NCBI GenBank assembly: GCA_964036155.1
Contig: OZ038423.1
Span: 53,087,249 to 53,151,248 of the forward strand
Length of the DNA stretch: 64,000 nt
DNA from: Diploscapter coronatus
Taxonomy: Eukaryota > Nematoda > Chromadorea > Rhabditida > Rhabditidae
Reading direction: 5' to 3'
Translations under genes and position numbers: made by a program
Shown: positions 26,614-39,500 of the stretch, one piece after another
How positions within the stretch are numbered: position 1 is the first letter of the stretch
Layout: the number at the start of each line of letters is the position of its first letter
Notes under the pieces: model-generated
Database searches by the model: none
Told to the model about the DNA's origin: nothing
Seen by the model: the letters and a program-made list of their open reading frames with translations, nothing else

Positions 26614-29600
26614 TCACCAGATTCCCACCTGAAAACTTATCTATTCAGATTTTTAGCGCAATCAGACAAGCACATAATTTTTAGTGATTTTTGCTAATCT
26701 ATGATGAATTGTCACTCTTGTACTGATTATTTTCGAAAAAATAAATGAACGTAAATGTCATTTCTTGCCATATTTCAAATTTCTTACTTTTAACTGTCAA
26801 AAGGTGAGTTTAGGCCTTTTCAAATAGAATAGGAGCATAATGTTTCAGAGGAGAAAAATAAGGGTAATTTTATTGCTTGAATTCGAAAGGATTTTTAAAG
26901 GGATGCCATGGACTTAGGACTTACATTCCACGGACCGGCTTCAATCCCGTCCACGTCCTCAAGTATCACGAAATTCATGGGATCGATTGGCTCTTCCTCT
27001 CCATTTATCTGAATTCATAGTTGAGTTGATTCTCATCTTTCGTAAAAAAATATCGAAAGAAATAAATTTATACAATTTGATGGAATTGTTTTAAATTTCA
27101 ACCGTTTTGAAAATGAAATATTGCAGATGAGAAGGAAAAACTGGACGGATTTCAACAAATCTCCTAAGTGAAGGAAACACCTGAACGAGCTGATCGCCCT
27201 GAATCTGAAATCCTCCGCCGTATCCTTGATGAGTGTCACCGAGATGTCTGTAGAGCTCGCTTCTTTCCTTGCTCTGCAAATAAATCAGCTTGTAATAGCG
27301 TAATGGTGGAATGGCATGAAAGAGAAGTGACAAGGATATTTATTGTATTTGGCGCAGAAAAAAACTAGCGAAGCGACTCACCTTCCTATACAATTTTTAC
27401 AAATTTATGTTGCATTCCGTCATTTTCTCATTACGTCAAATATAGATAATTTCATTTCGCATAACGTTATTCCATATTTACCACCCATTCGGTCTCTTTT
27501 CCAAAAAAAACTAAATTGTTTACCTGAAATCCGCAGAGCCAACAGAAGTGGATCTTGCACTTGGCGCACTCCATGTGGTTGCAGCCGAGCTGCTTCTCGA
27601 TGACCATCGTGCAGGAAGGACACTTCTTCAGTCTGTCCTGGCCGATTCGGTCTCCGTAGACACGCAGCGACTCGTCCGCATCTCCTGAACATCAGCAACT
27701 CACTCATTCATTGCTTGAAGTCCTCCTCTCCTTCCCAAATTTACCTCTGATCCGCTCTGCCACCTCGCAGGTCAATCCTTTGTGCGGTGGCTGCATGCAG
27801 TTTCTGCAATTCGTTCCTCATTTCCCGCTCCTCTCCCAAATGCCCCACCTTCCAGAGCATCTCTTCTTGCCGCATTCATCGCATCTGATCTTATAAATGG
27901 GGAATCCCTCCTCGGGGACAGGAATGAGTCCAAAACAGTCGGGAGTGGGACAGACTCGCATGGTGTCCGTGTCGCCACAGGCAATGCTGTCCTTGAGCGC
28001 GCGCAACAGGGGCTCCAATTTGGCTGCGTCCAGCGACTTGATGCGGGAAGGCGGACCCACGACGACTCTCTGCAAAGGGTGTAATTTGATATTTGCTGCA
28101 AGTCAGACTCCATACCATGATGTGCTTGATTGCGATGGGGCGGTTGCAGTCTTCCTTCAGACAGGTGAAGTTCAAGTCACGGGACTGTACTTTGTTGGCG
28201 ACCTGAAGGAAGATAAATTGGCAGGATGTGTTATTTTTTAGTTTGCACGAGATCTTTAAAAATGCAGAGATTCATGAAATTAGATTTGCATATTATTTCT
28301 TCCTTCGTCTAAACTCACATCTAAATATTCTGATCTATTATTTTCTTTCCACCTTCAAAAATTCAGAATTTCAAATTCTAGATGATAAATGAGCTAGTCT
28401 ATTTACCATGTTGATGAAGCAGTCGAGGCAATAGGAGTGGCTGCAGGAAGTGAGAGTGAGGCCTGTGCTTTTGGTGACCGGAGTGAAACAAACAGGACAG
28501 CTCTGCACGTAGTTGATTGTGGTCGACACGCCCACGGCAGGTGGCAGCTGAAATGTAGCCTGATTGGAGAATAAGGACGATTTCGTATGTTAATCCATTC
28601 AGACGTTTGCCGTGAGTGGAATTTCTCTAGTTTTCCTCTTATCAGTGATCGAGATGTGAGTGCATTTTGAAGAAAATCAAGATAAAATCGAATTCAACAT
28701 TGATTCTTCAGTGTTTTCCAAATCACTTATCCTTTTGTTCCCCTTCCCTCTTTTTCTCTGCCCAATATCAATTTCTCGGGAATTATGGCACTTTGCACAC
28801 TATTTCCAACTGTCTGATAAAATTTGTCATGTTGAGAAGGTGCAAGTCGAAATAGAATCAAGGCGAAAACTTGTATGTATCACCAATGACTAATGGTAGA
28901 TAATAAACGTGTACCTCTCTGAGAATGACTTGGAGAAAAGCCTCGAGTCTGCCGAACTGAGCGATGGATCCCCTGAAGATGAGTGTCTCCCACCCATTCT
29001 CGTCTGTGTCATCCGTGCTGAATTGAGCACCTCCCGTGATCTCTCTGAAAACAATTCGTGCTGTTCATTTACGATTTTCAGAAGTTTGTAAATAAAATCC
29101 AAAGAAGGAGCAGAAATGTAACATTGCCATTTTACAATGATTACAACGTCCATTGTGATAAAGGAGTTTTTTTAAAGAAGTCATTGTTTTTTACCTGAGT
29201 TCCTGGATTCCAATGCCCTCGATAATGGATCGGAAATTGGCGGGATAGTTGGGAGGAGTCATCGCGATCGACTTTTCGATATAGTACGACTCACTGAAAC
29301 AAACATTTCGTGAAAATCTCGCCATATCTTAAATTAACGCCCATTTTCAGGAAACTTGGAAATGTTGCAACATCTAACATGGCGAAATCGAGTAGAAAAT
29401 GTGAGTTTATCTACTCTTTTCTATCTTTACATTTTTACACACTATTTTGCGACGTTCTCACATTCCAAATCGTCATTTCTCATAAGATCTTCAGAAATTT
29501 AGGCTCTTATAGTCAAAATAGTCTAGACGCAGAGCTCGAGAAGAATAAACTCAAGGGATTCGTTAGAAGAAGTACGGACTTTGAAAAACGAATGCCATTT

Positions 29601-32600
29601 CTTCTGGTGGAATGTCTGACCTGTGATTGGCGAAGTGGACAGCCTCGTTGATGAGTTGATTGACCTGCTCAGTCCCTCCCCAGAACGTGATCGTCCTACG
29701 CAGCGCATTCACGTCTATCGCCACGCAGCGATTCTCCTCCTTTTCCAATTCGGCCTTCAACCAGCGCAGTCCAATGCTAAAATCAACGTTTTAGGAAAGT
29801 AGTATATTTCAAAGCGCAAATGTAGGGACCGCCAAGCCCCGCCCCTTTGCCTCGGTTCAATATTGTCCATAGTTGATAGCCCTTTCGATTATCGCAAATA
29901 TTTTTTGTTTTATTTTTGTTTTTCATAGTTGATCGATACCCACTATACAATTCGATACCGCTCTTTCACGTGGTGATATCGATTTATTGATCGGGTGCGA
30001 AAGAAGTCCGCAAATGCGCGTCAAATGCACACCAAATTACGAAAATGCTAATATTTCGAGTTATAAAAAAGGCACATTTCATTTTTTTTGATGAATCGGT
30101 ACACCTAGTTGAAATGTACAACATATTTAAAAATTAGAAAAATCCTAGGACGCGTAACTTTTTCCGAGGCAATAATAGATGCTCGCCTTTGCGGTGCTGT
30201 ATCTTGACAAGGGATCGTTAAAATCGTCTGAAAACTTGACTAAAATAAAATTTGGTACTCTCTAATTATGTTATTCAAAAGAAAAAATCGAAATTTTATC
30301 AAAAAATATTTTTAAAATTAATTTCAAAATGAGCATTTTTTTGTCTTTACTAAATTGGATCACTCTAGGCATATTTTGAAAGGCACATATTTTTTTATTC
30401 CATATTTTGATTGGTTGGTCAATTATCCGTCTTCGGTGAAAAAATCAGAAAAATCCTAGGACGCGCGGCTGAGATCCTGATAATCCGCGAAAATATAAAG
30501 GAAGCCAATGCTGGAATGGAAGAGAGTGCCGAGAAAAAGATCCCCAAAGGCAGGGAAAGAAAGGGGGGGAGCGAGCGGCATAGTGTCTTTTGCAGATAAA
30601 CCACGCCCCTTTCCCTTGTCCACGAAAAGGAGCGATTTTTCCGATTTTTCGCGTTAAATTTTATCAATTTTTTCATCAGTAACGTATTTTTTCGCGGTTT
30701 TTTCGGTGGGGATGTTTAGAGGGGCACCTCAGACCCTGAAAAATGTAGAAAACATGGTACCAGAGTGAATTTGGCAAAATGGCTGGCGGTCCCTACGCAA
30801 ATGTTCAATCTTCACCCACCCATGCATCAATCGACCCTCACGCTCCATGTCCGAGCAGTCGAGGGGAACACCAGCTAGAATCTGCTTCACTTCATTTAGC
30901 GCTTCCTCAAACAGTCTGCAAAATTCAAGCATTTGATCTAAGCAATCTTTTCATAAGCAAAAACTCTAATTTTTATACTTCGCAAGAGAAAGGGAATAGC
31001 GTGCTGCGGAATAAAAAATTTCGATTGTTACTGAATTCTAGTTATTCCCGTGAAAATTATACGATTTTCTCCTACTCGTATCTCCCTCTCTCTATACCTT
31101 TTCATCGAGGTTTAGCAATTACCAGAATTATTTTCATCTAGAACTGCTGGAATTCGGAATCAATCAAAGTATCGTGATGATTCTTGTTGTTGAAGAACAT
31201 AAAACCTTATCTTCTCTTTAAAACTGGTTATGTTGACTCACGCTCTGGGATATCCTTCGACAATGAGCTGAACGGGACAGTCCTGGTCGTGAGTCTCGAA
31301 GGGCTGTTGTCTGCTCCTCATGTCGACCAGTTGTGCCCAGTACCTCTCCCTCTCGGTCAGTGCATCGCGAAGCTGTGGCAGGTCTTCCGGATAGCGGCGC
31401 AGTCGCAGATCTTCGTCCAATTGGCTAAAATTCACACAAATCAAAGAAAAACACACCAGTGTTGTGCAAAGAGGACAATTCAAACCTCTTAATTTCTAAC
31501 AAGCAGTTAGCTAGCTACATGAATTTTTTTCCGAAAACAAAAGAAACTCTCGTTTTATAAGATTAAGAGAACTTAGAAAGTTAATCGGCTCAAATTACCG
31601 GAGTTGAGCGTCGCAGGCGATGCGGACTGCCTTGGAGATGAAGAGGGTGGTTCTGTACCCGAAAGTGAGGCGCACCCCCATGTTGTCCCTCCTGCGCATG
31701 CGCCACTTCAGCGGGTTTGGAGTGAGTCTCGCGAAGTGGTCCGTGAATCGCTCTGCCAGCTGAACATCAATAGATCATCAGTCAGTCAATCATTCTCTTC
31801 CCTTACTCAGACTTCTCCAAACTCGAACCGTAATAGGGAAATAATATTCCACAATGAGCGGAAAAGAGCCAGCCATTTTCCTCTTTCGAATAGATGGACT
31901 ATTTTCAGTTTGTCGATTTGCGGGGTTAATGCTGGTCAAGTTTAGATAAGTCAGCCCTTCTCCCAATATCAGGCTTGTCCAAGGTTTACTCATCCCAGAA
32001 AAAAGTGAATCTTGAACAAGTCTGCTTCCGATCTACCTGTTGATCTCTCCATTCGAGTTCTGCTGTGGAGTCGTGTTTCGGCTCGATCGGAATGCCCGTT
32101 GCATCGAACCATATCCTCTGCCCTCCGTCTTCCTGCAGCCAGTAGGTCCAGCCTTTCTTCACTTCGAACGGGAAATGCACGTGCGGATTCTCGAAGAATT
32201 GCTGCAATTCCACAACTCACTCATTCGTCCCATGAATTGTCGATTGACTTACAGCGACTTGCTCCAAGTCGTTAGGATCGACATTTGGGTGGACCAGATC
32301 GGGCGATAAGTGCACTCTAATTTCCCTCGACTCTTGGAAGAGCTTCCTCTTGATTTTGCCGAGTTCCCTACTTATCGGCACCCTGCAATTCAGTGCATTG
32401 AATTGGAATGCAGAAAGAGAAGCATACGAGTAGTGGTAGCCTCCGTCTCTGTCAAGCACGACGCTCTCGACTTCGATGCTGTTCGCCCTGAGAATGGTCT
32501 CGACGTAGTGCGAGAAGAGAGGGTTCGTGCTCAGGCTCATGGGAATTCCTTGCACAATGAAGATCTGCAACTGTTCATATTGCTTTGTCGGAGCAATTCG

Positions 32601-35229
32601 CAGTTTGCTCACCTTGCGACTGACTTCCGGCTGGTTGGAAGGATCTCTGCGTGTCCTGCGAGCAGCAATCAGTCCGTTTGCAGCGAGCACCCTGATGGCC
32701 CAGTTGGCGAGCAGTCCGTCACTCAGCTGCATTTCAATTGAGGATGTTCCATAGAGGGAGGAAGTAGAAATGTACCTGGACAGTGGCCTCGTGATCGCTG
32801 TCCCCGGTAGCGACAGGCTGGGAGACCCATCTCATGTGCCAGAACAGACGCACATCGTCTGCCCCAAAGTGCTTGTTGCCGGAGAAGAGCTCGAGGGGCG
32901 CAGGCTGAAACAAAACAATTTGTGAAAAGTATTCGAATATGGGGAGCAAACCGCGAGGAAGGAGAAGACCTTGCTGTAAGCATTAAGTGTCTCTGCATCA
33001 CTGAATTGCAGAAGCAGACTGCCCGGGGCGGGGCTCAGCTTGTGGCAAATGGCCAGTCTCTCCCAATCAGACAGTCGACGCACCTGAAAAGTCGCAAATC
33101 ACCGAATTAAAAGAAATACAGTCGACATCTTTCAACTGTTCAGTTTGGTGGGTGACATAAATCTTTACGTGAGGGAATTCATAACAAGGGTTGGGAGGAA
33201 AGACGAGAAAAAGGAACAACTCGATCGGTTATTCTTCACGTTCAAGTTATGGAAACAGGTTTATTGTAAGACACATTGCACAGACAAGCGCTTGATGAAT
33301 AGGGAAAAGATAAAGACAGGACAAGGTAGACTAATCTTTCTCTAGAAAAGCTCAATTCGTTGTGCTTAACATTTTCAGATCAAGCGTAATCTACCTTGCT
33401 CTGTTTATGAGTCGAAATTTCAGAGGTGTGTGCCTTTTGCAATTTTATGTCTGTATGACAGGATGTTTCTTACAAGAGGTCTGATGACTCCTTGATATGA
33501 AAATTTATTACATTCGCGAAAGTAAACAGGATACTGACGATAATCAAGCTGACCTGTGGGTTCTTCTCCTGTGCATTGCCGATACTGGGAGAGAATTGCT
33601 GTGCATTGGCAGCGGGACAGACGAGACAGAGGCAGTCTGCGGGCCAGATGAGTCGCGAGTTGCAGCCGTCCTTCAGGGCGAATGCGAATGAGCCGTTCGG
33701 ATTGGAGATGATCACGTCGGACGAGCTCTGCTCGATTGCGTCTCTCTGCTGCTGCCGCTGGATCTGTCGAGTGCGCTGCTGCAATTCCACATTCAATTTG
33801 GTCGACTGCAGTTATGAAAGCATTCCTCACCTTGATTTCACAACGCAGGCACTGTGCGAGATAGTGGTTAAGCAAATTGGAGTCGGCCAACATTGTGATG
33901 GGGTCGACTGCCTTCGGCTCGAACTGCTCGACGCCGGGCGGGCACTCCAAGGACGGCACTGCCTGAATCAGAAAGTGAATATCGATTCACGAATCATTAT
34001 GGAAATCCGAAAGATGTTACTTTGGATTTTCATTTACAGAGACATCATTATGTAAGAAGAAGTGTGCAGTGCAATGTTGCACTAATTTTTGTCATAACTC
34101 TACGTATACGTAACCTTTTCCTCCACAAGTAATCTTTCCTCCTAAATGGTGAAAATAAAAAACAAAAAACGAGAAAGCGTTGGGAAAGAAAGATTCCACT
34201 TATGGGAGAAATCACTAAACTTGTTGGAGGAAAGACTATGCAGCTAACAAAGTTGACGATGAAAGGATGAAGGGATGTCTACCTTTCTGGAATTATTTGT
34301 GGAAGATGCCTGAAAACCGATGCAGTCAGTGAGCAGACAACGTCTGGTAGGGAACAGGCCTATTGAGTCATAGACGACGCGTGGCTGCGGCTCGAGGGGC
34401 TCACTGTCCGAGTCCCTGAATTCAAATTCGAGCGTTCATGATAAATCTTTAACGTATCTGCTGAATTAGTTTGCTTCAGATGAAAAGAAAGTGATTTTTC
34501 AAAATAATGAAAGGAATTCAAAGAAACGATGTTAATTCGGAAAGAAAGAAATGTTTGATATCTGATTGCCTCTACTATATACAAAATCAAATATAAAGAT
34601 GAGAATGATCTCCATTATGAAATCAAGGTTATTTTCAATTTTGAGAATGAATTCATGTTGATTGTTCAGAAGAAAGTAAAGTAAATCATGTTCATTCGTG
34701 ACACTTCACTTGAATTCTTTGAACTAACCAGTTATCGAAGTTGAGCTGCTGATTGTCGGTGGGCACAAGGAGCTCGTCGGGCCAGTTGAAGCACTGTTCG
34801 ATGGTGAGGAAGGATCTGTGAGGGACAGAAGTGGACCTCATTCCATCCAGTTGCAGAGGCTGCTCGGTCTGCTGTGTCATCGGCCAGTGTCTGACTTGTG
34901 CCTCCCGTTCTTCCCGCTCCATCCTCACTCTGATTTGGCGTGCCACTCGTGCCAACTCGCTCTCTTCCTCCTGCTGCACCTCGACTTCAGCCACTTGCTC
35001 GTTGTCTGTCTGCAGTCCCAGTTCCTGTACTTCTTGTGTCGTCTGCTGCATTCCTTCTTCCTCCGAGAGCTCGTCCCAGTTCATTTTCAGCTGAAATCAC
35101 ATTGGCTAACTTCTTCTCCAATTTCTCAATTCATCAACTTACTTGCATCTCGGGATTCTGCACCACCCAAGGATACTTTTGCACCTTTTTCTTCCTGACC
35201 GTCTTCCTCTGCATTCTATCACTGTTCAT
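26614..35229 (-). CDS. RBR-family (RING1-IBR-RING2) E3 ubiquitin ligase, large
   Basis: Predicted RING-between-RING ligase of 1,152 residues; these enzymes take ubiquitin from an E2 onto a RING2 cysteine, then pass it to substrate. Twenty-five exons join in phase, from 35229-35143 and 35090-34729 to 27684-27524, 27273-27181, 27008-26925 and a 15-base last exon 26628-26614. RING1 at about 880-913 (CPVCFTP ... [10 protein letters not shown]); IBR at about 945-1030 (CPTPDC ... CDECGKKRC ... PPHKGLTC); RING2 at about 1055-1089 ([22 protein letters not shown] ... FCWLCG), whose GCNHM cysteine is the expected catalytic residue. The first ~860 residues have no domain I can name and no helicase P-loop or DEAH box, though RBR-fused DEAH helicases of plants have a comparable C-terminal layout. 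An intron (29777-30819) carries a hAT-like element. A TTTCAG acceptor lies 15 bases before the ATG. Confidence 0.9.
29823..30795. mobile_element. Non-autonomous hAT-like element, copy 2, inside RBR gene intron
   Basis: 973 bp, reverse orientation relative to the copy at 12723. Starts TAGGGACCGCCAAGCC, ends GGCTGGCGGTCCCTA. Flanked by the exact octamer CGCAAATG at 29815-29822 and 30796-30803. It nearly fills the intron: the duplication ends 16 bases from the upstream exon's donor and starts about 38 bases from the next exon. It carries no transposase. Confidence 0.92.
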
Positions 35230-36589
35230 TTTGAGACTGTTGCACTGAAATTGAAACTAGTTATTCGAGACAAGTGAAACGAATTCGAAAAAATCGACCT
35301 GAAATATCAGATTACATAGAAGATGTAAAGGCAAGAAATTCGATGCGAAAACGGTATACCGTGTTTGGAAGAAAATGTGGATTATTAGTTTAACGTTAAG
35401 AAATCGCGATATTTCAAAAAATAACAAATTCAAAATTCAGGCTTAAAATTAGAATTTCAGAAAATTTGCCAAGAAGATCGGCGAAATTCAATGCAGTTCT
35501 GTTCAAGGCTGAAGAATCAGAAGATAAATGAGTAATTAGTCTACAAAATTAGCGATAAAAGCAAAGTTTGAAAATCGAGAAGGACAGTTGAAGAATTTTG
35601 CCAAGTGGAAGAATAAGCGATGAAAATGTCCTGTTCAGAGAAAACGTTTTTTTTAGATCTTTTCGTTAATGGTTTCTAAGAATCTTAATTTTTCCTCGAG
35701 CTTCAAAAGTCAGCTGGGTGCTAAAATCCCAAAATCACTGATGTAAAGATCCGCTTGACATTCTCATTGAATGCTACCTAAACGAACAAAATCGTATTTG
35801 AAATATGTGCCATTTTGAAATGACTGTGTTGAAACTTTTGCCAGATTTCACTTAATCATATATTTCAGGGTTAGAGAATTTTCTAATGGAAAAGAAAATA
35901 AGCAATTGAAAATAGAACAGAAAAGTGTGGGCAGAAAATTTACGTTTTTGCGAAGTGATGAGAAATCTCGCAATGGAGACATTTGCTGACTGACAATGAG
36001 CTTGGAGCAGACTTTTAACAATTCGAACTGTGATTAACTGTATGAAGCGAACCTTTTCAAGAGGCTGAAAAACTTTCTTATTCTCTCGAAGAGACTCGCG
36101 ATTCATGAGGTTAAACTCGGTTCCAGACGTTACAATTATGGCACGGATCGGAAACGAGAATTTTAACAAAATTTAAATCGTAAAGATATTCCAAGGTAAA
36201 TGTGTATACCTTCTTGGAGGTGGTATCCTGAAGAAAGCCATGCAAAAAGATCAATTTATTGCAAATAAACAAATAAAAACGAAGAAAACGAGTAAGAAGT
36301 AAGAATAAGTGCCCCTTCTCAAACAATTCATCAAATCCTTACAGAAGAAAAAAACAATAATTAAAGAAATAATGAGAATAATTAGGAAATAATAATTACA
36401 AAAACAAAATAAATACAACAATAAACAAAAATGTACAGCATAAATTTATTCTGGAAAGGTTGATGATGACTAGCGAGAGGGAAAGACTGGAGCTTGCTTG
36501 GGGAAAAGAGGGAGAAGAAAGGGGAATGAGAAAGAGTTGGTCGGTTCTGGGGATGAAGTGGTAGAGAGGCACCGATACTGCTGTCGGAT
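35230..36589. other. Intergenic region between Argonaute and RBR genes
   Basis: 1.36 kb of AT-rich sequence without a supported gene. It contains the 3' end of the Argonaute transcript (AATAAA on the minus strand at 36445-36450) and the acceptor-like TTTCAG just before the RBR start codon. Confidence 0.5.
36445..36450 (-). terminator. Poly(A) signal of the Argonaute gene
   Basis: AATAAA on the minus strand about 140 bases past the stop codon. Confidence 0.55.
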
Positions 36590-39500
36590 TCACGCGTTGA
36601 AGCGGATCTGAAAATTGAAGAATTAGTGAAAGACGATTTGAAGAAGTTGTGTGCACACCTGTCTGAGCGGCTTGTTGTTGTAGGTCAAACTGGAGTTGAG
36701 TCTCTCAAAGTCGACAGGTCCGTCAGAGCCAGAGCCGTACCTGTCGTTCTCGTTTTTAATTCGTTAGGATTAAAGTGATCTCACTTGGCGATGTTGTTGT
36801 TCCTTCCTCGCTTGGCACATCTGTCAGCGACCAGCAGAGGCGCGGGCAGAGCCGTGGCCAGATTGACGATGTTGTGCATGAACGAGAGCAGATGGGTGAG
36901 GCACTGGAATTCTCACAAGGACGTTTGAAGGCAATCAGATGACAATTCTTACCTCAATCGTGTTCAGGTCGTAGCCAATCTGGTCGTGGATGACGGAGTA
37001 CTTCACGCTCTTGGCCGTGCCCTGCAAGAATTTCAAATCCTCATCAAGGAATTCCTGTGAAATGTACCTGGAAAGCCAAGTGAGAGTTCATGTAGAACTC
37101 GGTGATCACCGGGGAGACGATGTGAGTGTCGATGACCGTGCCACTCGGGATGTTCTGCTTCGTTGCGTTCTCTCCAGAGATTTGCTGAAACAAGTCCATC
37201 AAGAAGCGACTTTATAAGGAACTTTGAATTTGAAAATTTCGCCATTGCTTGTACACGTTATTGATTAAAAAAATTTTATATTGTAAGGAATAAGAGTTGC
37301 AGACAAACCTGCTGGAAGATTCTCTCGTTGTGAGACTTGGAGGCGACGATGATGGTGATCTGCTTGGACGGGGCAATGGTTTCCTCGATGCGCGGAGTGA
37401 CCACAGTGATTAGCTGAAAGCATGGAATTAGTTCCCTCCCCCATTTCTGCTCGATTGACTCACATCCTTGAAGGAGCCCTCGCTGGGCCCATTCAGGTAG
37501 ACGATCAGTTGGTTGATGGCAGTCTTCCTCGCGGCAGTCGCCTCGACCACAACCGTCTTGCAGATATCGCGAATGCACGTGGCCAGAGCCTGAAGGATGG
37601 TCATTCCGTATCCAATCTGCCTCTATAGTTTTCATCCAACCTCAGGGTTTTTGGTGTCGCAGAAGCGGTAGTCTCCCTTGAAGTACTGCAGATCGGCTCC
37701 GTAGTTGGCAGCGAATCCCAGGCAAGGCGTCTGCAAAAAATCAATAACTCTTTCAAAATTTAAGCTTTCCTTGCTGAAAAATGAATTTTCCTTCCAAAAT
37801 CTAAATCATTTTGCAACTTGGAAAGTCGATAAGAAAAGCTAGATTGATTTTTGCGAATTTCGTTGTTGACAGACCTCAGAAGCAGTGGCGGACATCTCGA
37901 ATCCGAGGATGAGGCAGTTGGGCGACTCGATCGGAGACTTGGTCTGTGTCTTCAGGCCGTGCAGAGTCATCTCGTGGTTCAGGCCGCCGCACTTCGCGTT
38001 GATCTGCAGAATCACAATCATCGACTGTTACACATTTATCTGACTGTGATTGTAAACAAGTGGGTCGAAATTCCGACAAGAGTTCTCCTTTCTCTGCTTC
38101 AAGCGCAATTCTCACTTGTTCCTTTTACTCTTTTTCAGTCGAATTTCAATTTTGGCATTGTAAACGAAGAGAAAACAAGTGAAAATCGAGAGTGCGAATA
38201 CTTGCCTCCCAGATGCTACTTTCTCCATCCTCAAGAGGAAGTACTCGTAGCATCGAACCCTCATCATTTCCTACCTTCATGACCACATTGGTGAGCGTGT
38301 CCCGCTGGTTCTTCATGACAGTGTTCTTCATCTTGAAGTAGTCGATTTCCTGAGTCAAGATCTGGTACTCCAGCTCCATCAGCTTGATCTGATCTGAAAT
38401 ATTTATCACTTTCCGAGCATAGTCAGTGGATGTCCAAACCGTGCAGCTTGACAGAGGACTCGCTGACGAAGAACAGGAACTTGATGCCCTGGGCCTTGGC
38501 CTCTTCGAAGATGGCCTGCAATAAACTAGTTAATCGTTTAAATCCTACAAGTCTAGATTTTTATCGTGTTACTGAGAAAATTTACTCGATGCTTTTCATT
38601 CTCAACACCGTCACTAATTAACTTTCCAAGAACTTGAGATTTTCAAACTTATTAATTTCTAAACTAATTTTTAGAAATCTAATATTTGATTCTCTCAGAG
38701 AACTTGAAGATGTTCATTTACATCTCCAAAACGATTCTTCTACTGTCAAACAGAAGCAATCCATATCAATTAGTTCTTCTTTCCTCGTTTATCCTAGCTA
38801 ACCTTGACAGTGTTGAAATTGGCCCTGCCGTGATAGGCCACGTCTGCCTCGGTTGCCTTGACTCCGCGGTCGCTCATTTCCCTCATCAGTCTGTTGTAGT
38901 AGTCACTGTAAAAGAATGTCTTGTCAGATTAACCTGTCTGCAAATGTGACTCACTCGACGAGATTGTCGCTCTGTCTGGGCTGGCCTCCGTAGAGAATGT
39001 GCCACTTCCACTTGGGAAGCACTTTGGCCTTGACGAATTTGTTCCTGTCGATGCGCCATCTGCCTGCCTGTGACTGCATTGTAGTCGGGCGATTTCCCTG
39101 TCCTGCATAAGCGATCGACGGCTGCGGCAGCACGCGGCCTTTCACCTGTAATTCACAATTTCAGTTTCAGTTCTAATCGAGGATCAGTTTCTTTTCTTGC
39201 TTCTAGTTTTTATAGTCAAGTGAGTGTCAACAAAAGACTGATATCACTCCCAGCGATAGAGGTCTGTTCTCAAAATTAGACCTTGATTGAGAGCGCTTCT
39301 AGTCTTTCGTAGGTTCGGGACAAGGGAGTGATTTTGTATTCATTTTCAATAAACGAACCATGGTGAATTTGTCATCCGGCTTGATTCCTGCGTTGAGCAG
39401 CATCTTGTTGCCGGGCACGAGTCCGATCTCCCTCTTCATTGCAGCCGTCTGGTTGAATCTCTTCTCCGGGAGTGCAGCAGAGCACTGCAAATGAACTCAT

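Noticed and set aside
30419..30676. 85-codon ORF inside the hAT-like element
   Set aside because: It is not part of any transposase and the matching frame in copy 1 (12852-13103, other strand) differs; chance ORF.
26614..35229. DEAH-helicase-RBR fusion for the large ligase
   Set aside because: No P-loop, DEAH or helicase motif VI could be read in any of the N-terminal exons.
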